From Paraburkholderia mimosarum LMG 23256 = NBRC 106338 (lineage in GTDB: Bacteria > Pseudomonadota > Gammaproteobacteria > Burkholderiales > Burkholderiaceae), in contig NZ_BBJJ01000048.1 in NCBI RefSeq assembly GCF_000739815.1, positions 1-55,581 of the forward strand: a stretch of DNA of 55,581 nucleotides. The letters run 5' to 3'. The notes below the pieces were generated by a model. That model worked only from the letters and a program-made list of their open reading frames with translations. It did not search any database and was not told the origin of the DNA. Positions 34,800-42,945 of the stretch are shown here, piece after piece (within the stretch, counting starts at the first letter, position 1; every line of letters begins with the position of its first letter). Position numbers and translations under genes: made by a program.

Positions 34800-35327
34800 G
34801 CTGGCTCCTGTGATGACGGCGGTGAGAGGACGTTCGAACAACTGGATTCAGGGTAAGTCGACCAGTCAATCAAGACACGATATTCAACACTGGCCGTCCG
34901 AGTCGATTAGGTGAATTTCGGAGCGACTGTTCGTGACGAGACGTCCGCAACGGCGCTTTCGGAAAGAAACTCGACGTAGACGCACTCGGGAGCCACATGC
35001 TGCGACGCAACGTGACCGGCTGCCAGCCCTTGAGGCTATGAGCGCGCGGAACTCAAATAATCAGAAGAAATCGGCTACGGCGCTACGCGAAAGCGGGAGA
35101 CAATGTTCATCCGCCACTGGCCCCATCGGAACTTCCCGCCTGGTACTACCCGCCGCTTTATTGATTGAGAATGCTTGACTAAACCGGCGAGCAGGCGAGA
35201 TCGAAACAAGAAGAAGCCAAAGTCTTCCCTAGTAGCCGCTGACTATACTTGATTGAGACGGAACCTGAACCGGACTGTGGAGCTTCGCGCTGGCGTGCGC
35301 ATTGTTTTTCAACTTGAGGAGACGGCG
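34800..35327. promoter_or_regulatory. Divergent control region with three TTGATTGA elements
   Basis: No gene is supported in these 528 bp. TTGATTGA occurs three times: on the minus strand at 34866-34873, close to the MocR gene start, and on the plus strand at 35161-35168 and 35249-35256; the two plus copies extend to a 10-bp direct repeat TTGATTGAGA, 88 bp apart. MocR-type regulators often bind spaced direct repeats, so these are candidate sites for the divergent regulator. Confidence 0.5.
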
Positions 35328-36179
35328 GTGAGAGCCTTACCTAGACTAAAGACGATGAAGCATCCCGCGGGCTCGCCGGTCGAACCGGTGATCAAGATTC
35401 GCCGCGGCCACGGGAAATTGAATTCTTACTGGTTGACCACCGCCGTGCTCGTGATGTGCGTCGTGCTGTGGCAGGCCGTATCGATGGCGGGCATCTTCCC
35501 GGCGTTCGCGCTGCCCTCGCCGGTGGCGGTGTGGCAGGCCTTCGTCGAAATCGTCCACAACGGCTACGGCGGCCAGTCGCTCGTCAGCGACATCCTGATT
35601 AGTTGCTTTCGCATCATTATTGGTTTTGTCGGTGCGATTGCGATCGGCGTCCCCATCGGGCTGCTGATGTCACGCAACAAGTTCGTGTTCGACATCATCG
35701 ATCCGCTGCTGCAGTTCGTCCGGCCGGTTCCGCCGCTTGCCTATATTCCGCTGCTGGTGGTGTGGTTCGGCATCGGCGAATTGCCCAAAGCCATTCTGAT
35801 TCTGGTCGGCACCATTCCCGTGATCATCATTGGCACGATGTCGGGCGTGAAAAGCACGCCGCCACTGCGCATCGAGGTCGCCCGCACGCTCGGTGCGAGC
35901 AACGCGCAAATCTTCCGCAAGGTCGTGCTGCCCTCGGCGATGCCGGAGATCTTCACCGCGATGCGCGTGGGTATCGGCGTGGCGTGGACCTGTCTGGTTG
36001 CCGCGGAACTGATCGCGGCGAGCAGTGGGCTCGGCTGGCTTGTGCAGTTCGCCGGACAGGCCTTGCAGGTTGCCATCGTGATCGTCGGCATCGTGATCAT
36101 CGGGTTGATCGGATATGCAATGGAGCTGGCGATTCGAAAAATCGAGAACATCGTCGTACCGTGGCGCGGACATAACTGA
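35328..36179 (+). CDS. Sulfonate-type ABC transporter permease (TauC/SsuC-like)
   Basis: The 283-residue inner-membrane protein has about six membrane segments and the binding-protein-dependent permease signature (EVARTLGASNAQIFRKVVLPSA, about residue 190, an EAA-like loop that contacts the ATPase). The LQFVRPVPPLAYIPLLVVWFG stretch is typical of the nitrate/sulfonate/taurine family. Translation most likely starts at GTG 35328, which has GAGGA 8 nt upstream. It is the first gene of a permease-binding protein-ATPase operon divergent from the MocR regulator. The exact substrate cannot be read from sequence. Confidence 0.85.
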   Translation: MRALPRLKTMKHPAGSPVEPVIKIRRGHGKLNSYWLTTAVLVMCVVLWQAVSMAGIFPAFALPSPVAVWQAFVEIVHNGYGGQSLVSDILISCFRIIIGFVGAIAIGVPIGLLMSRNKFVFDIIDPLLQFVRPVPPLAYIPLLVVWFGIGELPKAILILVGTIPVIIIGTMSGVKSTPPLRIEVARTLGASNAQIFRKVVLPSAMPEIFTAMRVGIGVAWTCLVAAELIAASSGLGWLVQFAGQALQVAIVIVGIVIIGLIGYAMELAIRKIENIVVPWRGHN

Positions 36180-36203
36180 TCGGGTGACTGGAGGAGACGA
36201 AAA

Positions 36204-37223
36204 ATGAAGAAGATGCAATGGGTCCATGGCATGAGCGCGGCTGTGTTGGCGAGCAGTTGTCTGGTTCCGGGCGCGGTGTATTCGCAAGGCAAGCCTGAGG
36301 TGATCATTGGTTACGAAGACAACGGCGCCGATCCGTACATGGTATCGATGGCCGAGCATCTGTTCGAAAAGCAGATGAATGCCGATGTCCAGTACAAGCT
36401 CTTTAGCTCGGGGCCGGCGGCGATGAGTGCATTGGCATCGAACAGCCTCACGTTTATGTGCGGGCTGGGCGTACCACCGCTCGTCACCGCTATCGCACAA
36501 GGCTTGCCGATGACCATCGTGTATAACCAGGAGCGCTATACGAACGCGGCCGGTATCGTGGTCAAGCCGGACAGCGGCATCCACGACGTCTCGGGGCTGC
36601 AAGGCAAGAAGATCGCGATCGTCGCCGGCTCGCAGGCCTCGTTCGAGCTGGCGACCTTCCTTGCGGCTGCGCATGTGCCGTATGCGTCTGTCACGCAGAT
36701 CAATATGGCGCCGCCGCAGATGCGTACCTCCTGGGTGACCGGGGCGATCGACGCGGCGATCGTCTGGGACCCGGTATTCAGCGCGCTGCGCACGGCCGGC
36801 GGCAAGGCGATCAAGACGGACGGCGACCTGCCGCGAGAAGCGTCGAGCTACAACGTCTGTATTGCGAATTCGGAGTGGGCGAAGGCCCATCCGGACCTGG
36901 TCCGCGGTTTCGTCGCGGCGCTCGACCAAGGCTATCAGGTGACGATGAAGAATCGCGACCAGGCACTCGCTGAAATGGCGAAAGCAACGGGCGTGACTGT
37001 GCCTGTTGCGACCAGCGAACTCGCAGGTTACGAGCTATTTTCTGGCGCGGACCAGACAACGCCGAAAGTCATGGGCCTCGACGCAGGCGTCAAAACTTCC
37101 GCCACGTATCTGACTCTGGTGAACACGGCCAAGGTGCTCAACTCGATTGGCCGCATTCCGAGCGTGCCAGCGAATTTCGACAACAACGTCGCGCCGCAGT
37201 ACTCGAAACAGCTAGCGCATTGA
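36204..37223 (+). CDS. Sulfonate/taurine-type ABC substrate-binding protein
   Basis: The 339-residue protein has a cleavable signal peptide (MKKMQWVHGMSAAVLASSCLVPGAVYS, cut near residue 27) and a periplasmic NMT1/SsuA-like fold: VIIGYEDNGADPYMV, then FMCGLGVPPLVTAIAQG, and GKKIAIVAGSQASFELA. It would capture the substrate for the permease on either side. Domain order and length (about 310 mature residues) fit TauA/SsuA relatives. It sits 24 nt after the permease with GGAGGAG before the start. Taurine, isethionate, sulfoacetate or an alkane sulfonate are all possible ligands. Confidence 0.85.
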   Translation: MKKMQWVHGMSAAVLASSCLVPGAVYSQGKPEVIIGYEDNGADPYMVSMAEHLFEKQMNADVQYKLFSSGPAAMSALASNSLTFMCGLGVPPLVTAIAQGLPMTIVYNQERYTNAAGIVVKPDSGIHDVSGLQGKKIAIVAGSQASFELATFLAAAHVPYASVTQINMAPPQMRTSWVTGAIDAAIVWDPVFSALRTAGGKAIKTDGDLPREASSYNVCIANSEWAKAHPDLVRGFVAALDQGYQVTMKNRDQALAEMAKATGVTVPVATSELAGYELFSGADQTTPKVMGLDAGVKTSATYLTLVNTAKVLNSIGRIPSVPANFDNNVAPQYSKQLAH

Positions 37224-37259
37224 TCCATTGACTGTCTGACTGTCGAGCAGGAGACGAAC

Positions 37260-37997
37260 TTGAACATCGTCATCGATTCACTGTATAAGACGTTCGGCGC
37301 CACATCGGCACTGGAAAACATCAATCTGCAGTTCCGCGGCGGTGAATTCATCACCGTGCTCGGCGCCTCTGGCTGCGGGAAGACAACCTTGCTGCATCTG
37401 CTCGCCGGCCTGACATCACCCACGCGCGGCAACATCTATATCGACGGCGAGATCAAGGACCAGCCTGGAGCCGACCGTGTCGTCGTGTTCCAGCAGGCCG
37501 GCTTGTTTCCCTGGCTCAGCGTGGAAGAAAACATTGAATTCGGGCCATCGCTGCATGGGGTACCCAAGGCGCAGCGCCGGAACGAGTCAGCCGCCATCCT
37601 GCGCATCATCGGTCTTGAGTCTTTCGCCCGGCACAAACCCTATGAACTGTCGGGTGGCATGCAGCAGCGCGTCGCGATTGCGCGCGCGCTCGTGATGAAG
37701 CCGAAGGTGCTGCTCATGGACGAGCCCTTCGGCGCACTGGATGCACAGACGCGCAGTTCGATGCAGACGTTCTTGACTGCGCTGTGGGAGCAGCTCCACT
37801 GCACGGTCGTTTTCATCACCCATGACATCGACGAAGCCATCTTTCTCGGTACGCGCCTCGTTGTGCTTTCAGCTCGACCGGGGCGGGTGGCACTTGACGT
37901 GCCCATCGAACTGGAAAGGCCGCGTACCCCTCAGGTCGCATTCGAACCTCACTTTTTGGATCTGAAGAAGCGCGCGATGGGAATTCTTGCGCACTGA
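37260..37997 (+). CDS. Sulfonate/taurine-type ABC transporter ATPase
   Basis: The 245-residue ATPase has Walker A GASGCGKTT (about 38-46), the Q-loop FQQAGLFPWL, signature LSGGMQQRVAIARAL, Walker B VLLMDEPFGALD and the switch histidine in FITHDIDEA. It powers the adjacent permease. Translation starts at TTG 37260 with a strong GCAGGAGAC site. It is the last gene of the operon. No obvious T-rich terminator follows within the next 100 nt. Confidence 0.88.
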   Translation: MNIVIDSLYKTFGATSALENINLQFRGGEFITVLGASGCGKTTLLHLLAGLTSPTRGNIYIDGEIKDQPGADRVVVFQQAGLFPWLSVEENIEFGPSLHGVPKAQRRNESAAILRIIGLESFARHKPYELSGGMQQRVAIARALVMKPKVLLMDEPFGALDAQTRSSMQTFLTALWEQLHCTVVFITHDIDEAIFLGTRLVVLSARPGRVALDVPIELERPRTPQVAFEPHFLDLKKRAMGILAH

Positions 37998-38530
37998 TCC
38001 TGTGCGTGAGCAAGGTGCAACGCGGGCAGGGTGCGCAGCTAGCCACCGACGTCCGCGCTTGAGCACGCGCTTCGCGGATGCAGGGCGGGGCTCGGCGGCG
38101 ACGCCGTCGACGCTATGGCAGTAGGCGCATAAATTTAATGATCGGCATTTAATCCGTAATCCTATGTTTAGATAGGCTGCTGCACAAATTGCGGATCCGG
38201 CCATGCCTACAGGTTGCGCGGGGACGATTTGCGCGGATGCCTTGAGCTCGCGCGCGAGCCGATCGACAAAGCGCTTGCTTCCCAGTTCCGTGTCTGCTGA
38301 CGGTGAGGATGTTGCGGTCGTTCTTCGAGTACGGCGCGACCAGTTTGTGAGTGTCGGCACTGCGGGTTCAATACGATGGCCGAAATGGCTATTTCTGATC
38401 ATCCCCCGAAATATGAAAATTCGCCGCAACTCCTTGCCTGAAAAGGCTTTGCGTGACCTTACCCGGTGGGGCGGCGCGGGAATCAGAACGAATAGCCCTG
38501 ATCGTGCCAGTAATGCCAGTCGGCCACTGC
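37998..38530. other. Intergenic stretch without a supported gene
   Basis: Open frames here lack ribosome sites and recognisable protein pattern. A more AT-rich patch near 38120-38200 contains CCTAT (38161-38165) and ATAGG (38172-38176) as an inverted pair around 6 nt. Together with the nearby IS481 element this suggests an insertion/deletion scar. Confidence 0.4.
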
Positions 38531-38878
38531 CTAGCGTGTGTTCCGGTCGGCTCCAACGGGAACAAGCTGGGCCAGAGGTACGACAATTTCGTGTTCACCG
38601 TGCCGTGCCATGACAAATATTGCGAAGCGGCACAGTTGGTCGTAAGCAAGGGCGATGACGGTGACGTTCTCGCCGCTCTTTAGCGGTGAGGCATCCATCG
38701 TCTTGCGTACCCGGGCCTTGATTGGAAACGAGAGCTGATCTTCAACGTAGCAATACCAGCCCATCGCGCATTCTTCTTCGGTGTAGGTGTCGACCACGAT
38801 TTCCATCGCGATCCGATGTTCGCGTCTGGCGTCGACTTTGGACTGGCCATGATGGGGCAGCGAAAATGGGTTAGACAT
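38531..38878 (-). CDS. CcbP-like calcium-binding-type small protein
   Basis: The roughly 115-residue protein matches the CcbP pattern: MGWYCYVEDQLSFPIKARV in the middle and VPLAQLVPVGADRNTR at the end, with the intervening VTVIALAYDQ...RFAIFVMARHGEHEI. The cyanobacterial CcbP binds calcium; most relatives are uncharacterised and often found in accessory DNA. The first about 40 residues are variable. The start is uncertain, since ATG 38878 and an upstream codon at 38884 are close and neither has a strong ribosome site. It stands alone on its strand, upstream of an IS element, with no link to neighbours. Confidence 0.6.
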   Translation of the reverse strand: MSNPFSLPHHGQSKVDARREHRIAMEIVVDTYTEEECAMGWYCYVEDQLSFPIKARVRKTMDASPLKSGENVTVIALAYDQLCRFAIFVMARHGEHEIVVPLAQLVPVGADRNTR

Positions 38879-39138
38879 CAACAACGCGTCGCAGCAAGGC
38901 TTTCTAGGGGCTCTTTGTCGCCCGGTCTACGTTGCGCAGAGCGAGGCGAGCTCCAGCAAGGCGCGATGGAAGACGCGGCGCTCGCTGTTCAGGCTATTTT
39001 TCGATCCGGGCTGTTTGTCCAGCAATCGCTGGAGCGAGTTCTTCAACTCGGAGCCGTAGGCAGGTGCACGGGGATGTGCTAACGTGTATTAGCCGGAACT
39101 CGATCTGACAGGTGGCCGGGCCGATAGAGGGGATGGGG

Positions 39139-40010
39139 TCAATGGGGAATGAGTTTCTCCCTGGCGAGTTCCAGTGAATCGAGGAAGGTGCGCATTGGTG
39201 TTTTGCCATAACACCATCGCCCCTGATGCTCCCGTTCATTGTTGTACTGGTCGAGCCACGCATCAAGGTCCGTCTGCAAGGCGCCGATCGATTCGTAGAT
39301 CTTCTTGCGGAGGGTGATGCGGTAGAACTCGTTGAGCATGGTCTTGTGCAGTCGCTCGACGATCCCGTTGGTCTGTGGCGACTTGGCCTTCGTGCGGGTA
39401 TGGTCGATATCTTCCAAGGCCAGGTACAGCTCGTATTCGTGATGTTCGGGGTTGCCGCAGTATTCCGTGCCGCGATCCGTCAGTACGCGCAGCAGCGGGA
39501 TGCCGAAGCTATCGAAGAATGGCACAACGCGATCGTTGAGCAGGTCAGCCGCCGGCAACGGCGTCTTGCGATCGTAAAGCTTGGCGAACGCGACCTTCGA
39601 GTAGGTATCGACGAAAGTCTGTTGATAGACACGGCCAACGCCCTTGAGACTCCCGACATAGAACGTGTCCTGTGCGCCGCAGTAGCCTGGACATTCGGAC
39701 TCGAATTCGCCGTGTTCTTCCTTCTCGCGCTTGGCGCGTTCCAGCGCAACGAGCTGTCCCTCGGTGAGCACCAGACCTTCCTGGGCGGACTTGGCTTCCA
39801 ATCCTTCAGGCGCTTGGGCATGGTCTCCAAATCGTGGCGCAGCCAGATGCTACGGACACCCTGGGGAGAAAGGGACAGGGCATGCCGCTTGAGGACTTCG
39901 TTGGCGATCCGGATTTGGCCATAGGCAGGCAATTCGAGGGCCAGTTCGACGACGGCGGCTTCGATTTGCGGGTCTACGCGGTTCTTGAGCAGCGGCCGGC
40001 GATGAGTCAT
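39139..40010 (-). pseudogene. IS481-family transposase, frameshifted and lacking its N-terminal domain
   Basis: Two overlapping frames together give a typical IS481 transposase: MTHRRPLLKN...RHDLETMPKRLK in one, then LEAKSAQEGLVLTEGQ to the end in another. The shift is explained by one missing base at about 39800-39804, where relatives read KALEAK. The retained catalytic parts are GAQDTFYVG, LTDRGTEYCG and SPQTNGIVERLHK (DDE). About 60 residues of the usual N-terminal helix-turn-helix are absent, yet ATG 40010 has a perfect AAGGAG site. Confidence 0.8.
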
Positions 40011-40031
40011 GGCGGACTCCTTGCTGTTCGC

Positions 40032-40078
40032 GGTGCGCATTGCCGCTACGGGCTACGCCCTCCGCGCCAATGCGCACC
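40032..40078. repeat. Strong hairpin in the 5' part of the IS481 element
   Basis: GGTGCGCATTG (40032-40042) and CAATGCGCACC (40068-40078) are perfect 11-bp arms around a 25-nt loop that contains further self-complementary sequence (TACGGGCTACGCCC). It occupies the place where the missing transposase N-terminus would be coded, just upstream of the AAGGAG site. Confidence 0.65.
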
Positions 40079-40153
40079 AGCATGAGAAACCTACCACTGT
40101 CAGATTCAGTCTAGTTCACTGCAATTCAACAGAGGCACAATTATCTACCAACC

Positions 40154-41929
40154 TTATCCTCCGCCCCTCTGCAAAGACGGCCCGCTTAACCCCAAGGCCG
40201 TGTTAACGATCGCGAGATGACTGAGCGCCTGGGGGAAATTGCCGGCAAGTTCGCGGCGCTGCACGTTGTATTGCTCCGAGAGCAAACCGACGTCGTTGGC
40301 GGTGGCCAGCACGCGCTCGAACTGTTGCCGCGCTTCCAGCGTGCGTCCTTGCAGGTTCAAGCAATCGGCCATCCAGCAGGAACAGGCGAGAAACGTCCCT
40401 TCGCTCGGGCCAGACGTGTTGCGGTGGTGGCGTCGTATGAGTCCTTCTTCGCTCAGTTCGCGGCGAATGTTCTCGATGGTCGACGCCATGCGCGGGTCGT
40501 CGGCGGAGATGAAACCGACCAGCGGCATTAGCAGCAGACTGGCGTCGAGTTCTTCGCCGCCGTAGTACTGCGTGAAGGTGCCGAGCCCTTCGTTCCAGCC
40601 TTCCCGGAGCACCTCCTGACGGATGCGTTCACGCAGAACGGCAAACCGTCGCACCATCGCGGACCTCGCGTTGCCGGCCTGATGGCGGTTGACGAAACGG
40701 TCGAGCGCCACCCAGACCATCACGCGCGAGTACGTGTAATGGCGCGGCGTTGCTCTCGCTTCCCAGATCCCGGCGCCCGGCAGGCGCCACACTTTCTCCA
40801 GATGTTCGACAATGCGCGTCTCGATCAGGTCCTCGTGTGGCGTGGGTTCGAGCCCGCCCCGCCGTGCGACGTCGAAGCAGTCGATCACTTCTCCCAGCAC
40901 GTCGAGCTGATGCTGATGAGCCGCGGCGTTGCCGATTCGAACCGGCTTCGCGTAGCGATGACCGGGTAGCCAGTCCACGGTCCACTCCCGGAGATGACGC
41001 CCACCATCCACGCGATACATGATCCTGCTTCGCTCAGGCGCAATCGAGACGGTGCGCAACAGCCAGTCGCGCCATGCGCCGGCTTCCTCATGAAAGCCCG
41101 CATTGAGCAGGGCGACCATCGCAAAGCTCGTGTCGCGCAGCCACGCATAGCGATAGTCCCAGTTCAGTTCACCGCCGGGCGCTTCGGGCAGCGAGGTCGT
41201 GGGCGCGGCGACGATCGCACCGGTCCGCCGATGGATCAGCGCTTTCAGTGTCAACAGCGAGCGACGAACCGCCTGCGGCCAAGCCGTCCGGCTGTCGTCG
41301 AAGCGGGCGATCCAGTCGCGCCAGAAGCGCTGCGTTTCATGAAGCGCGTGCTGGACGTCGAGCTGTTGAGGCGGCGCGTCATGTGCGCGCTTGTAGGTCA
41401 TCGTGAAGCTCACGCAATCGCCCGCCTTGACTGCGAAGCGTGAACGCAGGGTGCCATCCGCGAACTCGATTTGAGCGTCTGTCCGAAGCACGACGCGGTC
41501 TGGTCCGATGTGCGCCTCGGCTGCGTCGTCGCGACGATCAAGCAACGGCGTCAGTTCGCCATAGTTGAAGCGCAGGCGCAATTCGGAGTCCATCTCGACG
41601 ACGCCGCGCAACCCTGTCACCATGCGCACCACCGAACTCGGACCGTCGCCGACCGGCATGAAGTCGGTCACGCGAACCGCGCCGTCCTCGACGTCGAAGT
41701 CGGTCTCAATGATCAGCGTGTCGTCCTGATAGCGCCGCGCGCTGCGCTGAACGGCGGCGACCGGCGAGAGCGCCCAGTGGCCGTTATCGTCCGTGCCGAG
41801 AAGCGCGGCGAAACACGCATCGTCGTCGAAACGCGGCCAGCACACCCAGTCTATTGAGCCGTCGCTGCTGACGAGCGCCGCCGTTTCGCCGTCGCCGAGC
41901 AGCGCATAGTCTTCGATCGGGCGGCTCAT
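40154..41929 (-). CDS. GH15 glycoside hydrolase (glucoamylase/trehalase-like)
   Basis: The 591-residue protein is a bacterial GH15 enzyme: the N-terminal beta domain starts SRPIEDYALLGDGETAALVS and holds the DGSIDWVCWPRFD motif; the catalytic (alpha/alpha)6 domain has WDYRYAWLRDTSF (about residue 270), and acidic GWNEGLGTF and SEGTFLACSCWM toward the end. It should release glucose from alpha-glucosides or trehalose in the cytoplasm, as no signal peptide is seen. ATG 41929 follows a GGAGGAGGTG site. It is the last gene of a seven-gene minus-strand run and starts 5 nt after the SDR stop. Confidence 0.85.
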   Translation of the reverse strand: MSRPIEDYALLGDGETAALVSSDGSIDWVCWPRFDDDACFAALLGTDDNGHWALSPVAAVQRSARRYQDDTLIIETDFDVEDGAVRVTDFMPVGDGPSSVVRMVTGLRGVVEMDSELRLRFNYGELTPLLDRRDDAAEAHIGPDRVVLRTDAQIEFADGTLRSRFAVKAGDCVSFTMTYKRAHDAPPQQLDVQHALHETQRFWRDWIARFDDSRTAWPQAVRRSLLTLKALIHRRTGAIVAAPTTSLPEAPGGELNWDYRYAWLRDTSFAMVALLNAGFHEEAGAWRDWLLRTVSIAPERSRIMYRVDGGRHLREWTVDWLPGHRYAKPVRIGNAAAHQHQLDVLGEVIDCFDVARRGGLEPTPHEDLIETRIVEHLEKVWRLPGAGIWEARATPRHYTYSRVMVWVALDRFVNRHQAGNARSAMVRRFAVLRERIRQEVLREGWNEGLGTFTQYYGGEELDASLLLMPLVGFISADDPRMASTIENIRRELSEEGLIRRHHRNTSGPSEGTFLACSCWMADCLNLQGRTLEARQQFERVLATANDVGLLSEQYNVQRRELAGNFPQALSHLAIVNTALGLSGPSLQRGGG

Positions 41930-41934
41930 CGGCT

Positions 41935-42945
41935 TCACCTCCTCCGTTTCGCCGCAGCGCGCAGCAGGCTGAGCGCGCCCACGCCCGCGAGTGCCCAGAA
42001 GAAGCTCCGATGACGGTCAGTGAACATTTCCCACGAGTGCTGCGTCGCTTCGCCGTCGAACCTGCCGTGTGCCGCGTAGTCGCCGGGCACGGGCTCGAAC
42101 AGATTGCCGGCAGCGCGGTTTTCGATCGGCTCGTTCGTAAGCTGACTCGTATAGCCCGACTTCGCGAGATAGCGGTCGATGAGCCCGGGTGCAACGCGGT
42201 TCGCCAGAATCGCCTTCACCGTCGAGAAGCCCACCCACACTTCGCGGCGCCGGTGCGTCGCCGCGAAGAAAATGGCCCGCGCGGCGACCTCCGGTTGAAA
42301 GACCGGCGCGACGGGCCGGGCGCGCTTGCCCATCTTGTTGCGCGCCCAGTCGAATTGCGGTGTGTTGACGGCGGGAAGATCGACCATCGTCAGATGGACC
42401 TTCAGACCGTCGTGGATGATCTCTGAGCGCAGCGAATCCGTGAAGCCGCGAATCGCGAACTTGGCGCCGCAATAGACCGATTGCAGCGGCACAGAGCGGT
42501 AGCCAAGCGCGGAGCCGACGTTGACGATCGTGCCCCGGTTGCGCGTGCGCATGCGAAAGAGCGCCGACATCATCCCGTGGACCTGGCCTAGGTAAGTCAC
42601 CTTCGTGCCGCGTTCGATCTCGGCGGGTTCGAGCGCGGAGACCGGCGCGAATGCGGTCGCCATCGCCACGTTCACCCAGACGTCGATCGGGCCGAGCGTC
42701 TCTTCCACGCGCGATGCCGCCGCCTCGACGGCGCTTGCATCGGCGACGTCCGTGGGAAGGGCAAGCGCACGCACGCCGAAGCCCGCTTCGATCTTAGCGA
42801 CAGCCCGCGCTAGCCGGTCTTCGTCGCGCGCGAGGAGCGCGACGTCATAACCGTGGCGCGCGAACTCATCGGCGGCCGCGCGGCCCACGCCCGCGCCGGC
42901 ACCGGTGATAACGGCTACTTTGCGTTCAGTGTGGTTCGTTCGCAT
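41935..42945 (-). CDS. Short-chain dehydrogenase/reductase with a C-terminal extension
   Basis: The 336-residue protein has the SDR cofactor motif ITGAGAGVGRA (about 14-24), VNVAMA in place of NNAG, the serine in NVGSALGYRS and the active-site YCGAK (about 160-164). Beyond the usual 250 residues it has a C-terminal tail ending in a hydrophobic segment (SFFWALAGVGALSLL) followed by basic residues, so it may be membrane-tethered. Its ATG overlaps the TGA of the GMC gene (TGATG). It probably acts on a sugar or sugar acid linked to the neighbouring dehydrogenase; the substrate is unknown. Confidence 0.82.
   Translation of the reverse strand: MRTNHTERKVAVITGAGAGVGRAAADEFARHGYDVALLARDEDRLARAVAKIEAGFGVRALALPTDVADASAVEAAASRVEETLGPIDVWVNVAMATAFAPVSALEPAEIERGTKVTYLGQVHGMMSALFRMRTRNRGTIVNVGSALGYRSVPLQSVYCGAKFAIRGFTDSLRSEIIHDGLKVHLTMVDLPAVNTPQFDWARNKMGKRARPVAPVFQPEVAARAIFFAATHRRREVWVGFSTVKAILANRVAPGLIDRYLAKSGYTSQLTNEPIENRAAGNLFEPVPGDYAAHGRFDGEATQHSWEMFTDRHRSFFWALAGVGALSLLRAAAKRRR

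Larger units (their letters stand above)
39075..40131. mobile_element. IS481-family insertion sequence, degenerate
   Basis: The ends are placed from a shared subterminal ATCTGACAG block: on the left the element reads TGTGCTAACG...ATCTGACAGG (from 39075), and the right end read on the minus strand from 40131 is TGTTGAATTG...ATCTGACAGT. Both begin TGT, as is usual for the family, and the 1057-bp length fits IS481. The terminal repeats are quite diverged from each other, and no target duplication was seen. The transposase inside is broken, so the copy is probably immobile. Confidence 0.65.

Noticed and set aside
34933..35178. An 81-codon frame in the MocR-ABC spacer
   Set aside because: GTG start without a ribosome site, low-complexity arginine-rich composition, and it covers the repeated TTGATTGA elements.
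38161..38177. CCTAT...ATAGG palindrome as a possible recombination site
   Set aside because: The arms are only 5-7 bp and no recombinase gene or second copy is nearby.
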